Assembly: GCA_003049465.1 (NCBI GenBank)
Contig: PYSS01000008.1
Location: forward strand, 310,001 to 374,000
Source: Magnaporthiopsis rhizophila
Lineage: Eukaryota; Ascomycota; Sordariomycetes; Magnaporthales; Magnaporthaceae
DNA: 64,000 bases
Direction: 5' to 3'
Positions 42,230 to 53,065 of this stretch are shown piece by piece. The translations under genes were made by a program, and so were the position numbers. The notes beneath the pieces were generated by a model, which ran no database searches, had not been told where the DNA came from, and saw only the letters and a list, made by a program, of their open reading frames with translations. How positions within the stretch are numbered: the stretch's first letter is position 1; the number at the start of each line of letters is the position of its first letter.

Positions 42230-44675
42230 CTCGTTCTCGTGTCAACCTTCTGGTGGCTTGGGGATGAAGAAAACACTGGCGATGGAGGGATTGGAAAAGG
42301 CCAAGTAGGAGGCCAAGAGTCGTATGATGTCGTGTCGTTATTAAAAAGAGATAGAATGGTGAGTAAGATCCTGCCCGCTGGGGGCGGGGCATGCCAATAT
42401 ATACACCGCCGGTTCCTCCGGATCATGCTGCGACCACGGAGGGGACCCCGGGCGAGCAGAGGGCGGTTGATTCATGGATTACTAATTCCCGTGGCATCCC
42501 ATGTCGTTCTTGAATCGACATGCCATGTTTGTGGGCCTTATCGTCGAGCCGGATCCGAAGGACAGAGGGATGAACCGCTGTGCCAAGAGATCCGAGATTG
42601 TGGGTGATCCTTCGTGGGGACTGAGCCCTGATTATAATTTCTCACCCGCATTCGCGCCCCTGCTGTGCCGCAATCGCCATTGATGGATACCCCACAGGAT
42701 CGGCAGGCAAACATAGGTAGGTAGTCATCCCATGGGAACATTTTGATTGATCAGCGCTGTTGACGACACATGGTCAGGATTTGATAGTGTGGTGAGAAGT
42801 CAAAGTAGACTTGAGACTAATTTGGTAAAACCTCGGGCAAACCCCAAATCGAACCTATCAAAAGAAAGATTTGTTGTTGCCAAGACAATGGATGCCTGTC
42901 CACGGCGGTTCCGATGACACCAGGACAATTAGTTTCCCAATCAAGCAAGAACGAAGCAGCTTAGGATGCTGCTTGCAAGGATATGTCCAGGCCAGCCGCC
43001 GAGGGTCATGGGGCTCAGCCTAGTGGCACACACCAGGGCACCATCTGCGAGAGGAAACACAGCATGAAGTCACTAACAATACGCGAGTGTGGTTGATATC
43101 TGAGGGACACGGTCATAATACCGTTTGACCGTTTGAAAATTAGCAAACCTTTTATCACCTTCTGGTTTACCTTGACTAATATTTAAACATGTAGAAGGAT
43201 TTCTTGATAGCCTTGAAAAGTTTTGCAAGACAAATGTGCTGTGAATTTCGACGGAAATAGCGGCTCCATGTGGTCATCATTAATTATGAGGAAGAGAAGA
43301 AAGAAAAAGAAACGAATGATAATTATACCACTTCGTTCTTGTATCCTCATTCCCTCTCAATGTTTGCTGCTGATTTGCTTGTCACACTATCCCAGCGCCA
43401 AGACTGGCCCATGTTGAGTAACGGTTCACGGAAGCCAGCACCTGCTCATTGATTCACCTTTCAAAGGCCTCCCGGCTCCGACGAGTGGCCAACCACCCGG
43501 TGTTTCACAGCGCCTAGCTGCATAGGTTACTCTAGCAGCCGTTTGCTTTCCACTCCACCCTGGTCTTGGCGCTGGTAGGCGCACTTTTGAGCAACGTCTG
43601 GTGCAGGTATCCATACCCTGCTGCAACCGGCATCACTGATCAGGACGAACCGACAAGAGCTCATCCGCATTTCCAGCCTTGGGGCTGTCCCAAGTCTCAC
43701 CAGGGGCCTGACCGAAGTTGTCGTCTCTTCCAATGTTAGCCCACCAGCATCCAGGAACGAGAGAAGCCGAGAACCAGGGGACAATCCGAATTCGATGAGG
43801 CGGAAGCTACCTATTATTCGAAGCTCCCATGCCTGCGGCAGCTTAGAGCAACGGACGTTTTTTCTGTCCTGGCTTTCCAGTGCCGCCAAGCGACATCCCC
43901 CAGCCTCCTCCATGCGCGACCACGGCTGACCGCTTATCGTCCCCTCGCCCTGCATTAAAAAGGGCCCAAGTTCCAGCATAATGAGGCAATCATACGGAAG
44001 CTGTGTTCGTCCACCTGCATATTTCTCGCCTCTCGCCCCCCTCGCCCGAGCGTCTCACCGCGTTCGCGCGGCATCCACGGGCCAGCACACCGACCAGGCC
44101 ATGACGAACGACCCTTGTGGCTTTTCTCCATCGTGACGCACAAGTGCCGCGCAGGGGATGTTTTTCTCGCAGGCCACTGGTGGGAATAAGCTGCAGGAGA
44201 AGACGCACGCAGGCTGCCCCTCGTGCGAGATGCAGCAACCGCGCAGCATGACCGTTGACCGAGCATCATGTGTAAAACATCGGCGTGCGGAGGAAAATGC
44301 ACGCAGTCAGCTTTTTTTTTCTTCTCTTCTTCGCCTCCGCCCAGCCAGACCTGGGGGTACCGTGGAAGCATGCATGCTCTCCAGTCGCATACGACATCTT
44401 TCCCTCATAAAAGCGTCGGTTTCCAGTGCTTGGACCAGACGGCGGGTCCCCCCTCCTCGTGTCCGAAGCCCATGGCGACGAGCTGCGCGTCGGATTTGCC
44501 GCAAGATTCGCACAGACACTGCATTCCATTCTATCCCCGTCCGTCCCTTAGAAATATTAATACCCTTCTGGAAGTCCCCTTATCCATTGGTAGCTCTTGG
44601 CATAATCCGCCAGCATCGCCTTCCCGTGTCTTGGCTCCCGGTGACATATTGCTCCTCTGGTCGAGCTCCCTCACG
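42230..44675. other. 2.4-kb divergent intergenic region
   Basis: The shared upstream space of the reductase (minus) and laccase (plus). No gene is supported. The frame at 43527-43979 (minus) has no recognisable character. AT-rich around 43130-43330. AATATTAATA near 44553 could be a laccase promoter element. Confidence 0.4.
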
Positions 44676-46931
44676 ATGCACGCCCGCGGCCTCTCCTTGG
44701 CCGCCATTGCGTTCCTGCTGTGCCCCAGCCTCGCGGCGGCAGCAGCCACTCCCCAGCCGAGGCATCTGCACAAGTCTTCGGCCCGGCAGACGGACTGCCG
44801 CAGTGCGTCCAACCGGGCGTGCTGGAACACGGAGGGTTTTGACATCCACACTAACTACTACGAGAAGGTGCCGGTGACCAATGTCATGAGAAAGGTAAGA
44901 TACACTGTCCCCTCCTCCTCTGGGTACTAACGGGCAGTAGATTGTGCGGGCCGAAGCTGACAATAAGAAACCAGTACACTCTACACGTCACCGAGGTCGA
45001 CAACTACGTCGGTGCCGATGGCGCGGTCAAGGAGAAGGCGATGCTGGTGAACGGTGCGTGGCCATCAGTTTGCTGTGGCCGAGGATGTCTGCTGACCGTT
45101 CTTTTCTTTGTTTTTCCAGGCCAGTTCCCAGGCCCTACGTTGAGGGCAGGTATGTAGAACAGCGGTTTACCCTCCCCGCTCGATCCTCGCCGAGCCTCCA
45201 GGCTGACGAGAACACACACTTTTCTCTATCAGACTGGGGTGACATGTTTGAGGTCACCGTCGTCAACAACCTCCAGCTGAACGGGTATGCTTTCAGCCTC
45301 CCCTGATGTCGAATCAGGAACAGCGAGAAGTAGCGAGAGCAACCTGTCACTAACGAACCCAGCACTGGCGTCCACTGGCACGGCCTCCGACAGTATCTCA
45401 CCAACCTCAACGACGGCGTCCCGGGCGTTACCGAGTGCCCCATCCCTCCCGGGCAGAACAAAACATACCGGTTCTTGGCCAACCAGTACGGCACGACGTG
45501 GTACCACACCCACGTCTCCAGCCAGTACGCCTACGGCACGACCGGCTCACTCGTGATAGACGGGCCGGCATCGTTGCCGTACGATATCGACCTCGGCCCC
45601 TTCCCCATCTCGGACTGGTACTATCCGAGCGTGGACAAGCTGCTGGCACGCGCCATGAGCTCGCGCGACCCCTTTGTGCCGGGACAGCCCGCGTCCGCTC
45701 CGCCCAGCGACAACGTCTTCTTCAACGGAACGAACGTGAACCCCAAGGGGCCCGGCGGCAAATACGCTCGGGTCATGGTGACCCCTGGCAAGACGTAAGC
45801 CTGTCCCTAATGTTCTGCCAAGTTGTTGCTCGGGTGCTTGTGACCGCATTTTTTAATTGATATTTTCAGGCACCGTCTGAGGCTCATCAACCCGTCCGCC
45901 GACAACACCTTCACCGTCTCCATCGCGGGACACTCGATGACGGTGATAGAGGCCGACTTCGTGCCCGTCCAGGCCTTCACCACGACCAGCCTGTTCATGG
46001 GCATCGGGCAGCGGTACGACGTCGTCATCAGCGCCAACCAAGGGGGAGGCAGCTACTGGATCAACGCGACCTTCTCGAGCGTGCCGACGTGCGGCCGGTC
46101 CGAGAACCCGTTCCCGGCCGCGATCCTGACGTACGAAGGGTCGCAGCCCGACGCCCTGCCCTCGGGCCCGGGGGTGGCCCCGGTCGACACGTTCTGCGCG
46201 GACCTGATGGATCTGGTGCCCGTCGTGGGCATCGACGCCGCCGTGGCCGACTTCAAGGCGGACGCGTCGTCGACGCTGGCGGTCGAGCTGGACGTGGACG
46301 AGGAGGCGTCGACCGTGTTGTGGACCGTCAACGGCAGCGCCATCGACGTCCAGTGGGAGAAGCCGGTGCTGCAGTACGTGCACGAGGGCAACATGAACTT
46401 CCCGCGGGAGCAGAACATCATCCAGCTGCCCAACAAGAACCAGTGGTCCTACTGGCTCATCACGAATCCGTCGCCGGGGCCGCATCCTATCCATCTGCAC
46501 GTAAGTTTTCCGGCCAGGGCGTGTGTCGACAACCAAAACCACTAACACTGATACGAAAAAAAAAGGGCCACGACTTTTTAGTGGTTGGGAGGTCCGACGC
46601 CGTTGCCAATCCGCTAGACGAGGAAGCGGCTCAGCAGCAGGCCGTCTTCGACCCGGCCCGGCTGCGCGGCACCAACCCGGTGCGGCGCGACAGCACCATC
46701 CTCCCGGCCTGGGGCTGGCTCGCGCTCGCGTTCCGGACCGACAACCCGGGCGCCTGGATCATGCACTGCCACATCGCCTTCCACGCGTCCCAGGGCCTGA
46801 GCGTCGACTTCCTCGAGCTCGCCGACCAGATCCCAGCCTCCATGGACCTCGCAGCCGGCCTGGCCCAGAACTGCGACGCCTGGAGGGAGTACGCGCCCAA
46901 GGCGCCGCCCAAGCATGACTCGGGTCTTTGA
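44676..46931 (+). CDS. secreted ascomycete laccase (multicopper oxidase)
   Basis: Seven exons: 44676-44894, 44975-45053, 45120-45149 (30 nt), 45233-45284, 45363-45794, 45870-46500 and 46566-46931, giving 602 residues. All phases agree. A signal peptide (LSLAAIAFLLCPSLAAAA) precedes a short propeptide and the ascomycete start motif SASNRACW. All four copper motifs are present: HWHG (about residue 130), WYHTH (about 172), HPIHLHGHDF across the last intron (about 477) and HCHIAFHASQG (about 546). The protein ends in DSGL, the C-terminal plug typical of ascomycete laccases. Laccases oxidise phenols with four-electron reduction of oxygen to water; roles include lignin or humus chemistry, pigment formation and detoxification. 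Several NxT/S sequons suit a glycosylated extracellular enzyme. Confidence 0.95.
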
Positions 46932-47312
46932 GGGTCTTCGAACATCCTTTGTGCCTTGTATTTCTATTCTTTCTATCCCCCCGTTCTTGTTCTTCGTTTT
47001 CTTCTTTATCGTCATGTCCCTTTTTCTCGGCTCTCCGATTAGATGTCGTGGTCCTTGGTTCGTGCTGTCGCCGGATCCAACGCTGGCTTTTAGGTTCTGT
47101 GCTCACTCTCTGTATACCTAATCTTAATACCATTAACTCGGCTTTTTGTTGCCAAGAAAAGAGAAGTTCGGAGCGGCATATCTGTGCCACCAGTCAACAC
47201 ATGGCAAGATCGTAGGGATGATCAGTACACCGAGACCTTGAAACTCCGCAGAAGAACCCTACAGACGCGACCACGCGCTCCTATCACGGCATTGATGCAT
47301 TGTATGCCCTCG
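46932..47312. other. intergenic between convergent genes
   Basis: 3' UTRs of the laccase and the RNA-binding protein. TTTTCTTCTTTATCG tracts follow the laccase stop. No gene. Confidence 0.4.
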
Positions 47313-49052
47313 TTAAACCGCCCTATTTGCCCGCGACCTGTTCTCGCGATACCGCTTCTCCTTGGCAGCCGACTTTCTGCGCTTCTTCCAAGACCGGTTG
47401 AGGTCGCCGCGATTCTCCCAGAACCACTTCTGAAAGTCCGAGGTCGCCGAGGTCGTCTCGTCGGCGCCACTGGGGTCCCTAGCACCCGATTCATCATCCT
47501 CATCGTCGTCGTCATCTCTGTCCTCTTGGTCGCCATCGTCGCCCTCTTCCTCATCATCCTCCTCGTCAATGTCCTCCTGCCCGGGGGTGGGCCAGAACTT
47601 GAAGCTGCGGCTGTGGTGCGCCGTATCGGGCGTCGGGGCGGCGCTCCGGACGTTCCGGAACTCCATGTCTTGTCGCGTGAATGGCGTCATGGGCGGCTGC
47701 AGGCTGCCTCTGGACTCCCCGCCCAAGCCAACATCATGCTCCTCGTCTGCCTGATCGCCCTCCGCGTCGAAGAAGGCGAATGAAGGCTGCGCTGGCGTGC
47801 CCGAGGCTGCGCCGGCAGCGGCCCCGTCTGGCTTCGATCGCTTGTAAAGAGCCTCGAGCGGGTGCACTTTGGGAGTGGCCGGGGTGCTCGGAGGGATCTT
47901 GATGGTGAGGCTCATGATCGAGCCTGCGAACTTGGGCCTAGGCGACTCGGTCTTGGAGGTGGCGTTGCTGTCTTTGACCTTCTGCGCTGGTGACGACGCC
48001 TCGGGGATCGAGATGGTCTGCCGCCGAGCTTTGGACCTCGGCGGGGCCATCGGGGCGTCTGTCTCACCCTCATCATCGTCACCCGAGGAGGTGTCGTGGT
48101 CGTCGCTGTCGCTTCCGCTTGAGCTCGTGGTGTCGTCGGCGACCGGCGGAGGCGGCGACGGAGACGGGGACTTGGCGTGTTTGGCGGCCTTCCGAGAAGT
48201 GCGTGTGGAGCGGGCTGCCTCGACGATTTTGCTGTCTTGGCTGATCCAACCGACGCCCTCGACAAACTCGTTGGTGGCACTCGTTTTGGAAGACTCGGCG
48301 GCACTGTTCTTGAGGAACGTGGGGAACTTGGTTGTCTTTTCAAACTCATGGATAACTACGGTTTCAGTCCTGTTCTTGCTCTTCCGCTTCTTGGACGATG
48401 AGCTCTGGTCGTCGGTCTCGGCAGTAGCAGTAGCAGCAGCAGCAGCAGCGGTCGGCACGACAGCCTTGATCAGGCACTCAGGCGCATCGGTGTACCGCGA
48501 GCGGATCTCCTTTTTGCGCTGCTTCTTCTCTTTCCGGTCCTTCTTATCCTTCTTGTCCTTTTTATCGGTCCTGTCCTTCTTGCTCTTGCGCTCCTTGGTG
48601 GTCTCGGTCGTCTCGGTGGTAGTCCAGCCGCGCTTGACTCTGCGACCCTCCTCTAGCTCGACGCCGGGGATCTCCTCACGCTGACGCTTGCGCTTTTTGC
48701 TGCTGTCCTCTTTCATCCTGGGCGACCTGTCCTCGCTCGATGTTTTATTCGAGCCGGCGTCGGCGGTCGCGTCGTCCTTGTCGTGTCGCGGCATCCTTTC
48801 GGGTCTGGCCTTTTCGATGCGGATCTTGACGCCTTTGAGGACGGCGCCGTTGAGCTTCTTCTTGATCTTGTCGGCCTCGATTGTGGGGAGCTCGACGAAG
48901 CCGTAGCGCTTCTCAGGGAAGGCCTCGAAAGTATGGAACGAGATATTTTTGGCACTGGGCAGAACCGTGGCGGGGACGATAACTTTCAGCAGGTCGGGGT
49001 CTAGGGGCGTGATGTGGAGGCGGATGAGGGAGCTCGACGTGTCAGCTTCCAT
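47313..49052 (-). CDS. nucleolar-type RNA-recognition-motif protein
   Basis: A single exon of 579 residues, start MEADTSSSLIRLHITPLDPD at 49052; a GTG two codons upstream is ignored. Residues ~8-85 form an RRM-like fold (SSLIRLHITP as strand one, NISFHTF, then KRYGFVELPTIEADKIKKKL, GVKIRIEKARPER). The remainder is highly charged: Lys/Asp/Arg-rich (KKDRTDKKDKKDKKDRKEKK), Ser-rich acidic patches and a long acidic EEDDEEEGDDGD stretch. It ends in a conserved-looking basic tail, DFQKWFWENRGDLNRSWKKR. This architecture suits a nucleolar ribosome-biogenesis factor such as Nop8/NOL8-like proteins. That assignment is by resemblance of layout, not by specific motifs. Confidence 0.75.
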   Translation of the reverse strand: MEADTSSSLIRLHITPLDPDLLKVIVPATVLPSAKNISFHTFEAFPEKRYGFVELPTIEADKIKKKLNGAVLKGVKIRIEKARPERMPRHDKDDATADAGSNKTSSEDRSPRMKEDSSKKRKRQREEIPGVELEEGRRVKRGWTTTETTETTKERKSKKDRTDKKDKKDKKDRKEKKQRKKEIRSRYTDAPECLIKAVVPTAAAAAATATAETDDQSSSSKKRKSKNRTETVVIHEFEKTTKFPTFLKNSAAESSKTSATNEFVEGVGWISQDSKIVEAARSTRTSRKAAKHAKSPSPSPPPPVADDTTSSSGSDSDDHDTSSGDDDEGETDAPMAPPRSKARRQTISIPEASSPAQKVKDSNATSKTESPRPKFAGSIMSLTIKIPPSTPATPKVHPLEALYKRSKPDGAAAGAASGTPAQPSFAFFDAEGDQADEEHDVGLGGESRGSLQPPMTPFTRQDMEFRNVRSAAPTPDTAHHSRSFKFWPTPGQEDIDEEDDEEEGDDGDQEDRDDDDDEDDESGARDPSGADETTSATSDFQKWFWENRGDLNRSWKKRRKSAAKEKRYRENRSRANRAV

Positions 49053-50313
49053 ATTCACCCCTCACGCTGCTATGGCTTTGTTTTCGTCGCCGTCGAGGCA
49101 AAGGTGTGGCGGTGGACGGACGGGGCGAGGTGGCCCAACAACGCCGTCGCGATTGTGTCGGGATTGACTGGGAGGAGTGCGCAATAACCAAGCAGTAAGA
49201 CCAAGCTTCTGGGGCCAACGGCACGGAAGCTTCAGCAGCGGCTCGGCAGCCTGGAAGCACCGACTGAATTTTTCACGCGGAACCCGCCGCTGATGGCTGG
49301 GGGCATCTCCAGGGAGCTGCTCGGTTAATTGTGGGCCCAGTGCGTGCCGCTGATGTGATGTGCTGGCCTTGCCCCCTTCTTGTTACCATGTTTTGATTGG
49401 CGAGCTTCTTGCCACGCCACGAGATCTCGGCACGCTCGGGAAACGAACACAACGGAGATCGACATCAGTGACCCAGCGAAGAGCGAGGGTGATGGCATGG
49501 AACGCCACGGGGATGCGCAGTTCTGTTTCTGGTTCCTGGTTCCTGGTTTCTAGCTTCGAGTTTCCGCATTTTCGCCTCCCATGGACTATCATGACTGGCT
49601 TGGTCTCCTCGGTATAGCCTGAGGAATTGGGTTGCACCAGAGAGAAAGTTCACATCGACGGCACTCTGGATTCTCGGGGCCTTCGGGGAGCCGATCGTCA
49701 TGCACGATGCTCACGATGGTGGCAATGGAGACAAACAGACCGACCTGCGCCGGCCGCGTCAAATTCCGTCTCACCTTGCTGTTCCCCTGTGTCAGATCTT
49801 TGCCCAGCGCCAAGACCAAAAACGGACCTAAATCTGAAAAAACCTTACCGTCGATCGAATTTTGCGCCAATGGCAGCCGTCAGAAATAGCAGCAGCCCGC
49901 AAAAGTAGGTCCCGACAGACGGGAACCCCAGCTGGCGCTGCTGCACTGCATTTGCAACGGTGGGAATGGTAATGTCGGCCAGGGGCTGCCCTTGCTGGAG
50001 GCCGCGCAGCGCCGAACGACCCCTTCCAAGCTTTTTGGGGCTCTGCTGGGTTGTCGGGGTGGCACGGGTGGATATCAAGGGGCTACTCCTGGGTCCAGTA
50101 CATAAACCGGCGATCACTCGCTGTCTTTGTTTCTGGTTGCTGTTGTCGGTAGCCCGGTCTCTCTCTTTATTCTTCGCTCCTTAAAAAAACAGCCTTCTGG
50201 AAAGGGTTCCTGTTGTTTCTTATTCGCTTCTTTTATTACGCAGTCTTGTGACTTTGTGACGTCGGTCCCTCTTTTTCAACACCCTCCCGCCCTCCCCAAT
50301 CTCCTCCTCCAAG
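49053..50313. other. divergent intergenic region
   Basis: 1.26 kb shared by the RNA-binding protein (minus) and the small secreted protein (plus). The last ~150 nt are pyrimidine-rich (CTCCCGCCCTCCCCAATCTC). No gene is seen. Confidence 0.4.
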
Positions 50314-50996
50314 ATGCGTTTCTCCTCTGCCCTTCTGGTTGCCGGTGCAACGCTCATCTCGGCTGGTAAGTGTCCCCAACGAGGCCGAAGCCAACAACCA
50401 CCGGCCCTCGCTGCTTAACTAGTCCCAGATTGTACTTCGTCCCGTGTTCGTACGCTAACACTCTTCCTTCTGCAATAGCGCCGATCGAGGACCGCCAGGC
50501 CAACCCCTGCTTCGTCGTCGGCAGCACCGCGCTACCCAAGGAGGTCTCGGACGCGGCCGCGACCTTGAAGAGCCGCGTCACTTGCTCCGCCACCGTCAAG
50601 ACCATCCAGGGCGTGCCCGACGTGACGGAAGGCGCCGTGTCCTTCAGCTCCATCAACTTCGAGGGCAAAGGCACCCCGCTGGCCTTTGCGCTCGACAAGT
50701 TCAAGACGACGGAGCCGCTGGCCCAGAACGACCTCAAGAAGTTCCAGGCCCAGCTCGACGTCTACACGGCCACCGAGGCCGGCATCCGCTCGGTCGGTGG
50801 CAACTTCGCCTCCATCAAGGTGCCCAAGTTCTTCCTCGCCATGCAGGTCTCGCGCATCCAGACGGCCCAGGGCAACCCGCCCAAGGCCGCCGGCCAACAG
50901 GTCGACCACCTCCGCGACAAGGTCACCAAGAACGCCCCGCGGGAAGCCAAGGCGCTCCTCGACCAGGTCGCGACGCTGGCCAAGACACTCAAATGA
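50314..50996 (+). CDS. small secreted protein of unknown function
   Basis: Two exons, 50314-50365 and 50479-50996, give 189 residues. The 113-nt intron (GTAAGT...AATAG) joins in phase 1 right after the signal peptide MRFSSALLVAGATLISA. The mature part starts PIEDRQANPCFVVGSTALP and has just two Cys, spaced about 30 residues, that could form one disulfide. Predicted helices (EVSDAAATLKSR, DLKKFQAQLDVYTATEAGIR, HLRDKVTKNAPREAKALLDQ) suggest a helical bundle. The intron at the signal-peptide boundary is common in fungal secreted proteins. The family is not recognised; it could be a cell-wall or effector-like protein, but nothing shows host interaction. Confidence 0.88.
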
Positions 50997-51353
50997 TAGA
51001 CCACCTAGGTAGAGAAGGATTGAAGCTTTTTTTATTATTTCCCCCCCGGCGTACCGTGCAAGTGCGTGACTCTGAGCCCGCTAGCTGCAATATAGTCCAG
51101 GCTCGTGCAGTAGCTATCGGGTAAATCGTAGTGGCATGAGTGACATTAATCCATGAGCTATACGTACATCCTATAATCACAGAGGCAAAGTTGCCTTTTG
51201 TTTTCCTTTCATCATACAGAGTGGAGTCGACTCGAACCGCAAACCCCCGAGAGTCCTAAAAGCAAACTTGCCCAACTGTCTTTGCGGCGTGTCCTTGGAC
51301 ATCTGCCTGGGCAAAACCATTGTCCCTCCATTCACTTAGAGTCTCCGAGTCCC
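50997..51353. other. intergenic between convergent genes
   Basis: 3' UTRs of the secreted protein and heme lyase genes. No gene is seen. Confidence 0.4.
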
Positions 51354-52495
51354 TCATTGCTTGCGGGCCCTAGGCACCTGGTTGCCCTCCCTGACTTCAG
51401 CGCCCGAGGCACGCCACCAGACGTCGCCTCCCCAGCGCATCAGACGCTCGGCAGAGCCGGTGAGCGTGGCGGCGGGTCGCACGTCGAGGTAGAAGACAGG
51501 CTCGCCCGTGGGCTCCGGGGGGCCGGTGTAGTAGTCGATGACGTAGCGAATCTCTTTCTGCTGGCCGTCGACGTTGCGGGATACATACCAGTCGTGACGG
51601 TCAAATGGGGGCTCGGTACTGCGGGGAGCAAGCAAGGGGTTAGTTCTTGTACAGCGAGCGGGCAGGATGGGGCGGCAGAGGCTAAGGAAAACTCACCCAA
51701 ACTTGGAGGGGTAGAGCCAGCCCAAGACCTGGAAGAAGGCGGCCTTGGGGGTCATGTCCTTTGGCCTGCCCTGGAAGCGAACCAGGCTCGGGGTCTCGGG
51801 CTCCCGGTCCTCCATAATCTCGAGCTGCCTGGCGATGATCGGAGCCCTCTCCTCGCCCTGGCGTGAGATCTGCCAGCCCCTGGCCAGGCCACGGCCGAAA
51901 CGCCTCTCCCACTCGACGATCTCGGCCCAGGCGCCCTCGTTGAGGAAGTTGTGGATGGCCACCATAGGCTCGACGGCTGACGGGTCTGTGTCCGTGTAGC
52001 CCTTGCGTAGCAGCGCGTGGTACATCTGTTGCGGCGACGGGTACTCCCAGTTACCCTCGCCGACGCCACGCGGGATCGTCGAGGCTTCGCGTTCGGTGGG
52101 GAGCGCCATGGTCTGATTCGGCGCGGGCTTGTTGGACAGGTCGGGGAACATGTAGTTTAGCGGGTTGAGCCGGGACAGCGTTGACTGCTTGGCTGGGGCG
52201 GCACCCGCCGTCGAGGGCTGGTCGTGCGCGACGGGGCATGAGGACGGTGGTGGGGTTGTTGAAGTGGCGCGCGGCGTAGCTGATGCTGGAGTGAAGGCGT
52301 CTATTGTCTTCTTGTGCATGGGGCAGCCGGCCTGATGTAGAATCGCAGTTAGTATTTTTCCACTGTCCGGCTGGACTGGGCGCACGGCTTGCGGCAGGCG
52401 ACATGGCGTACGGGAGGCGCGGCGCCGAAAGCCTGCCTGTGGCGGGCATCTGAAGGCGCTGACGGCGCGGGAGGATCTGCCCAGAACCAGCCCAT
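51354..52495 (-). CDS. CYC3: cytochrome c heme lyase (holocytochrome c synthase)
   Basis: Three exons, 52495-52412, 52331-51697 and 51618-51354, give 327 residues. Intron 1 (GTACGC...ATCAG) has a perfect TACTAAC branch site; intron 2 is GTGAGT...CCGCAG. The N-terminus is MGWFWADPPAPSAPSDARH, as in fungal heme lyases, followed by two CP heme-regulatory motifs (GCPMHKK and SCPVAHD). The core is near-diagnostic: NWEYPSPQQMYHALLRKGY, VAIHNFLNEGAWAEIVEWER, VRFQGRPKDMTPKAAFFQ, PPFDRHDWYVSR with the haem-ligand His, and YYTGPPEPTGEPVFYLDVRP. The enzyme sits in the mitochondrial intermembrane space and links haem to the CxxCH of apocytochrome c. It corresponds to yeast CYC3 and Neurospora cyt-2. It is divergent from the ADCK-like gene, another mitochondrial protein. 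Confidence 0.96.
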
Positions 52496-53065
52496 CGCTC
52501 GGGATGTGCGGGTAGTTGCTATGGTGGCTCGTGAGGGAGGGAGGTAGATAGGGACACAAGGTGAGGATAAACAGTGTAGGTGGTAGTTGTGGGATTATAC
52601 GTCGTCGAAAGTGGCTTCTGTTTCTTATTCGAGCTGTCAAGGTTTGCGCTGCGTCAAGGCTGCTGTTATTGGCGGTATCTATCCTGCGCTAAATTATTTC
52701 CACCAGGGTGTTTCCGGGCTGGGATTCTGGTAACATTGAGCCCCGATAAATAACCGGCAGCAGAGGCAAGGATCTGTGGGGAGCTGAAGCGCCTGGAACC
52801 TTGCGCCTGCATGTGCTCAACGCATCATGGATGTATTACGTCAGGCCTCGGGATAAGTCGTCGATTTTGCTGTGAGCTGACCACCAGCAACCTCACTTTC
52901 AAGGGAGACAGACTAGTAACTCAGGTAGGTAGTTAGCCCTTCCTCCGAGCAATCCATTGGAATCCCCTCCATTACCCATTTCCATGGCGAGGATATAATG
53001 GACGCCCGCCGCGCAAAACACCACACAATTGCATCCAACAATCTCCAGCGGGATTGTGCGGCGAC
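52496..53065. promoter_or_regulatory. bidirectional promoter region of two mitochondrial genes
   Basis: 570 nt separate the start codons of the heme lyase (minus) and the ADCK-like protein (plus), so both promoters and leaders must lie here. No defined elements could be assigned. Confidence 0.5.

Noticed and set aside
43527..43979. A 150-codon minus-strand frame in the reductase-laccase spacer
   Set aside because: No recognisable domain, signal peptide or codon bias, and no splice context.
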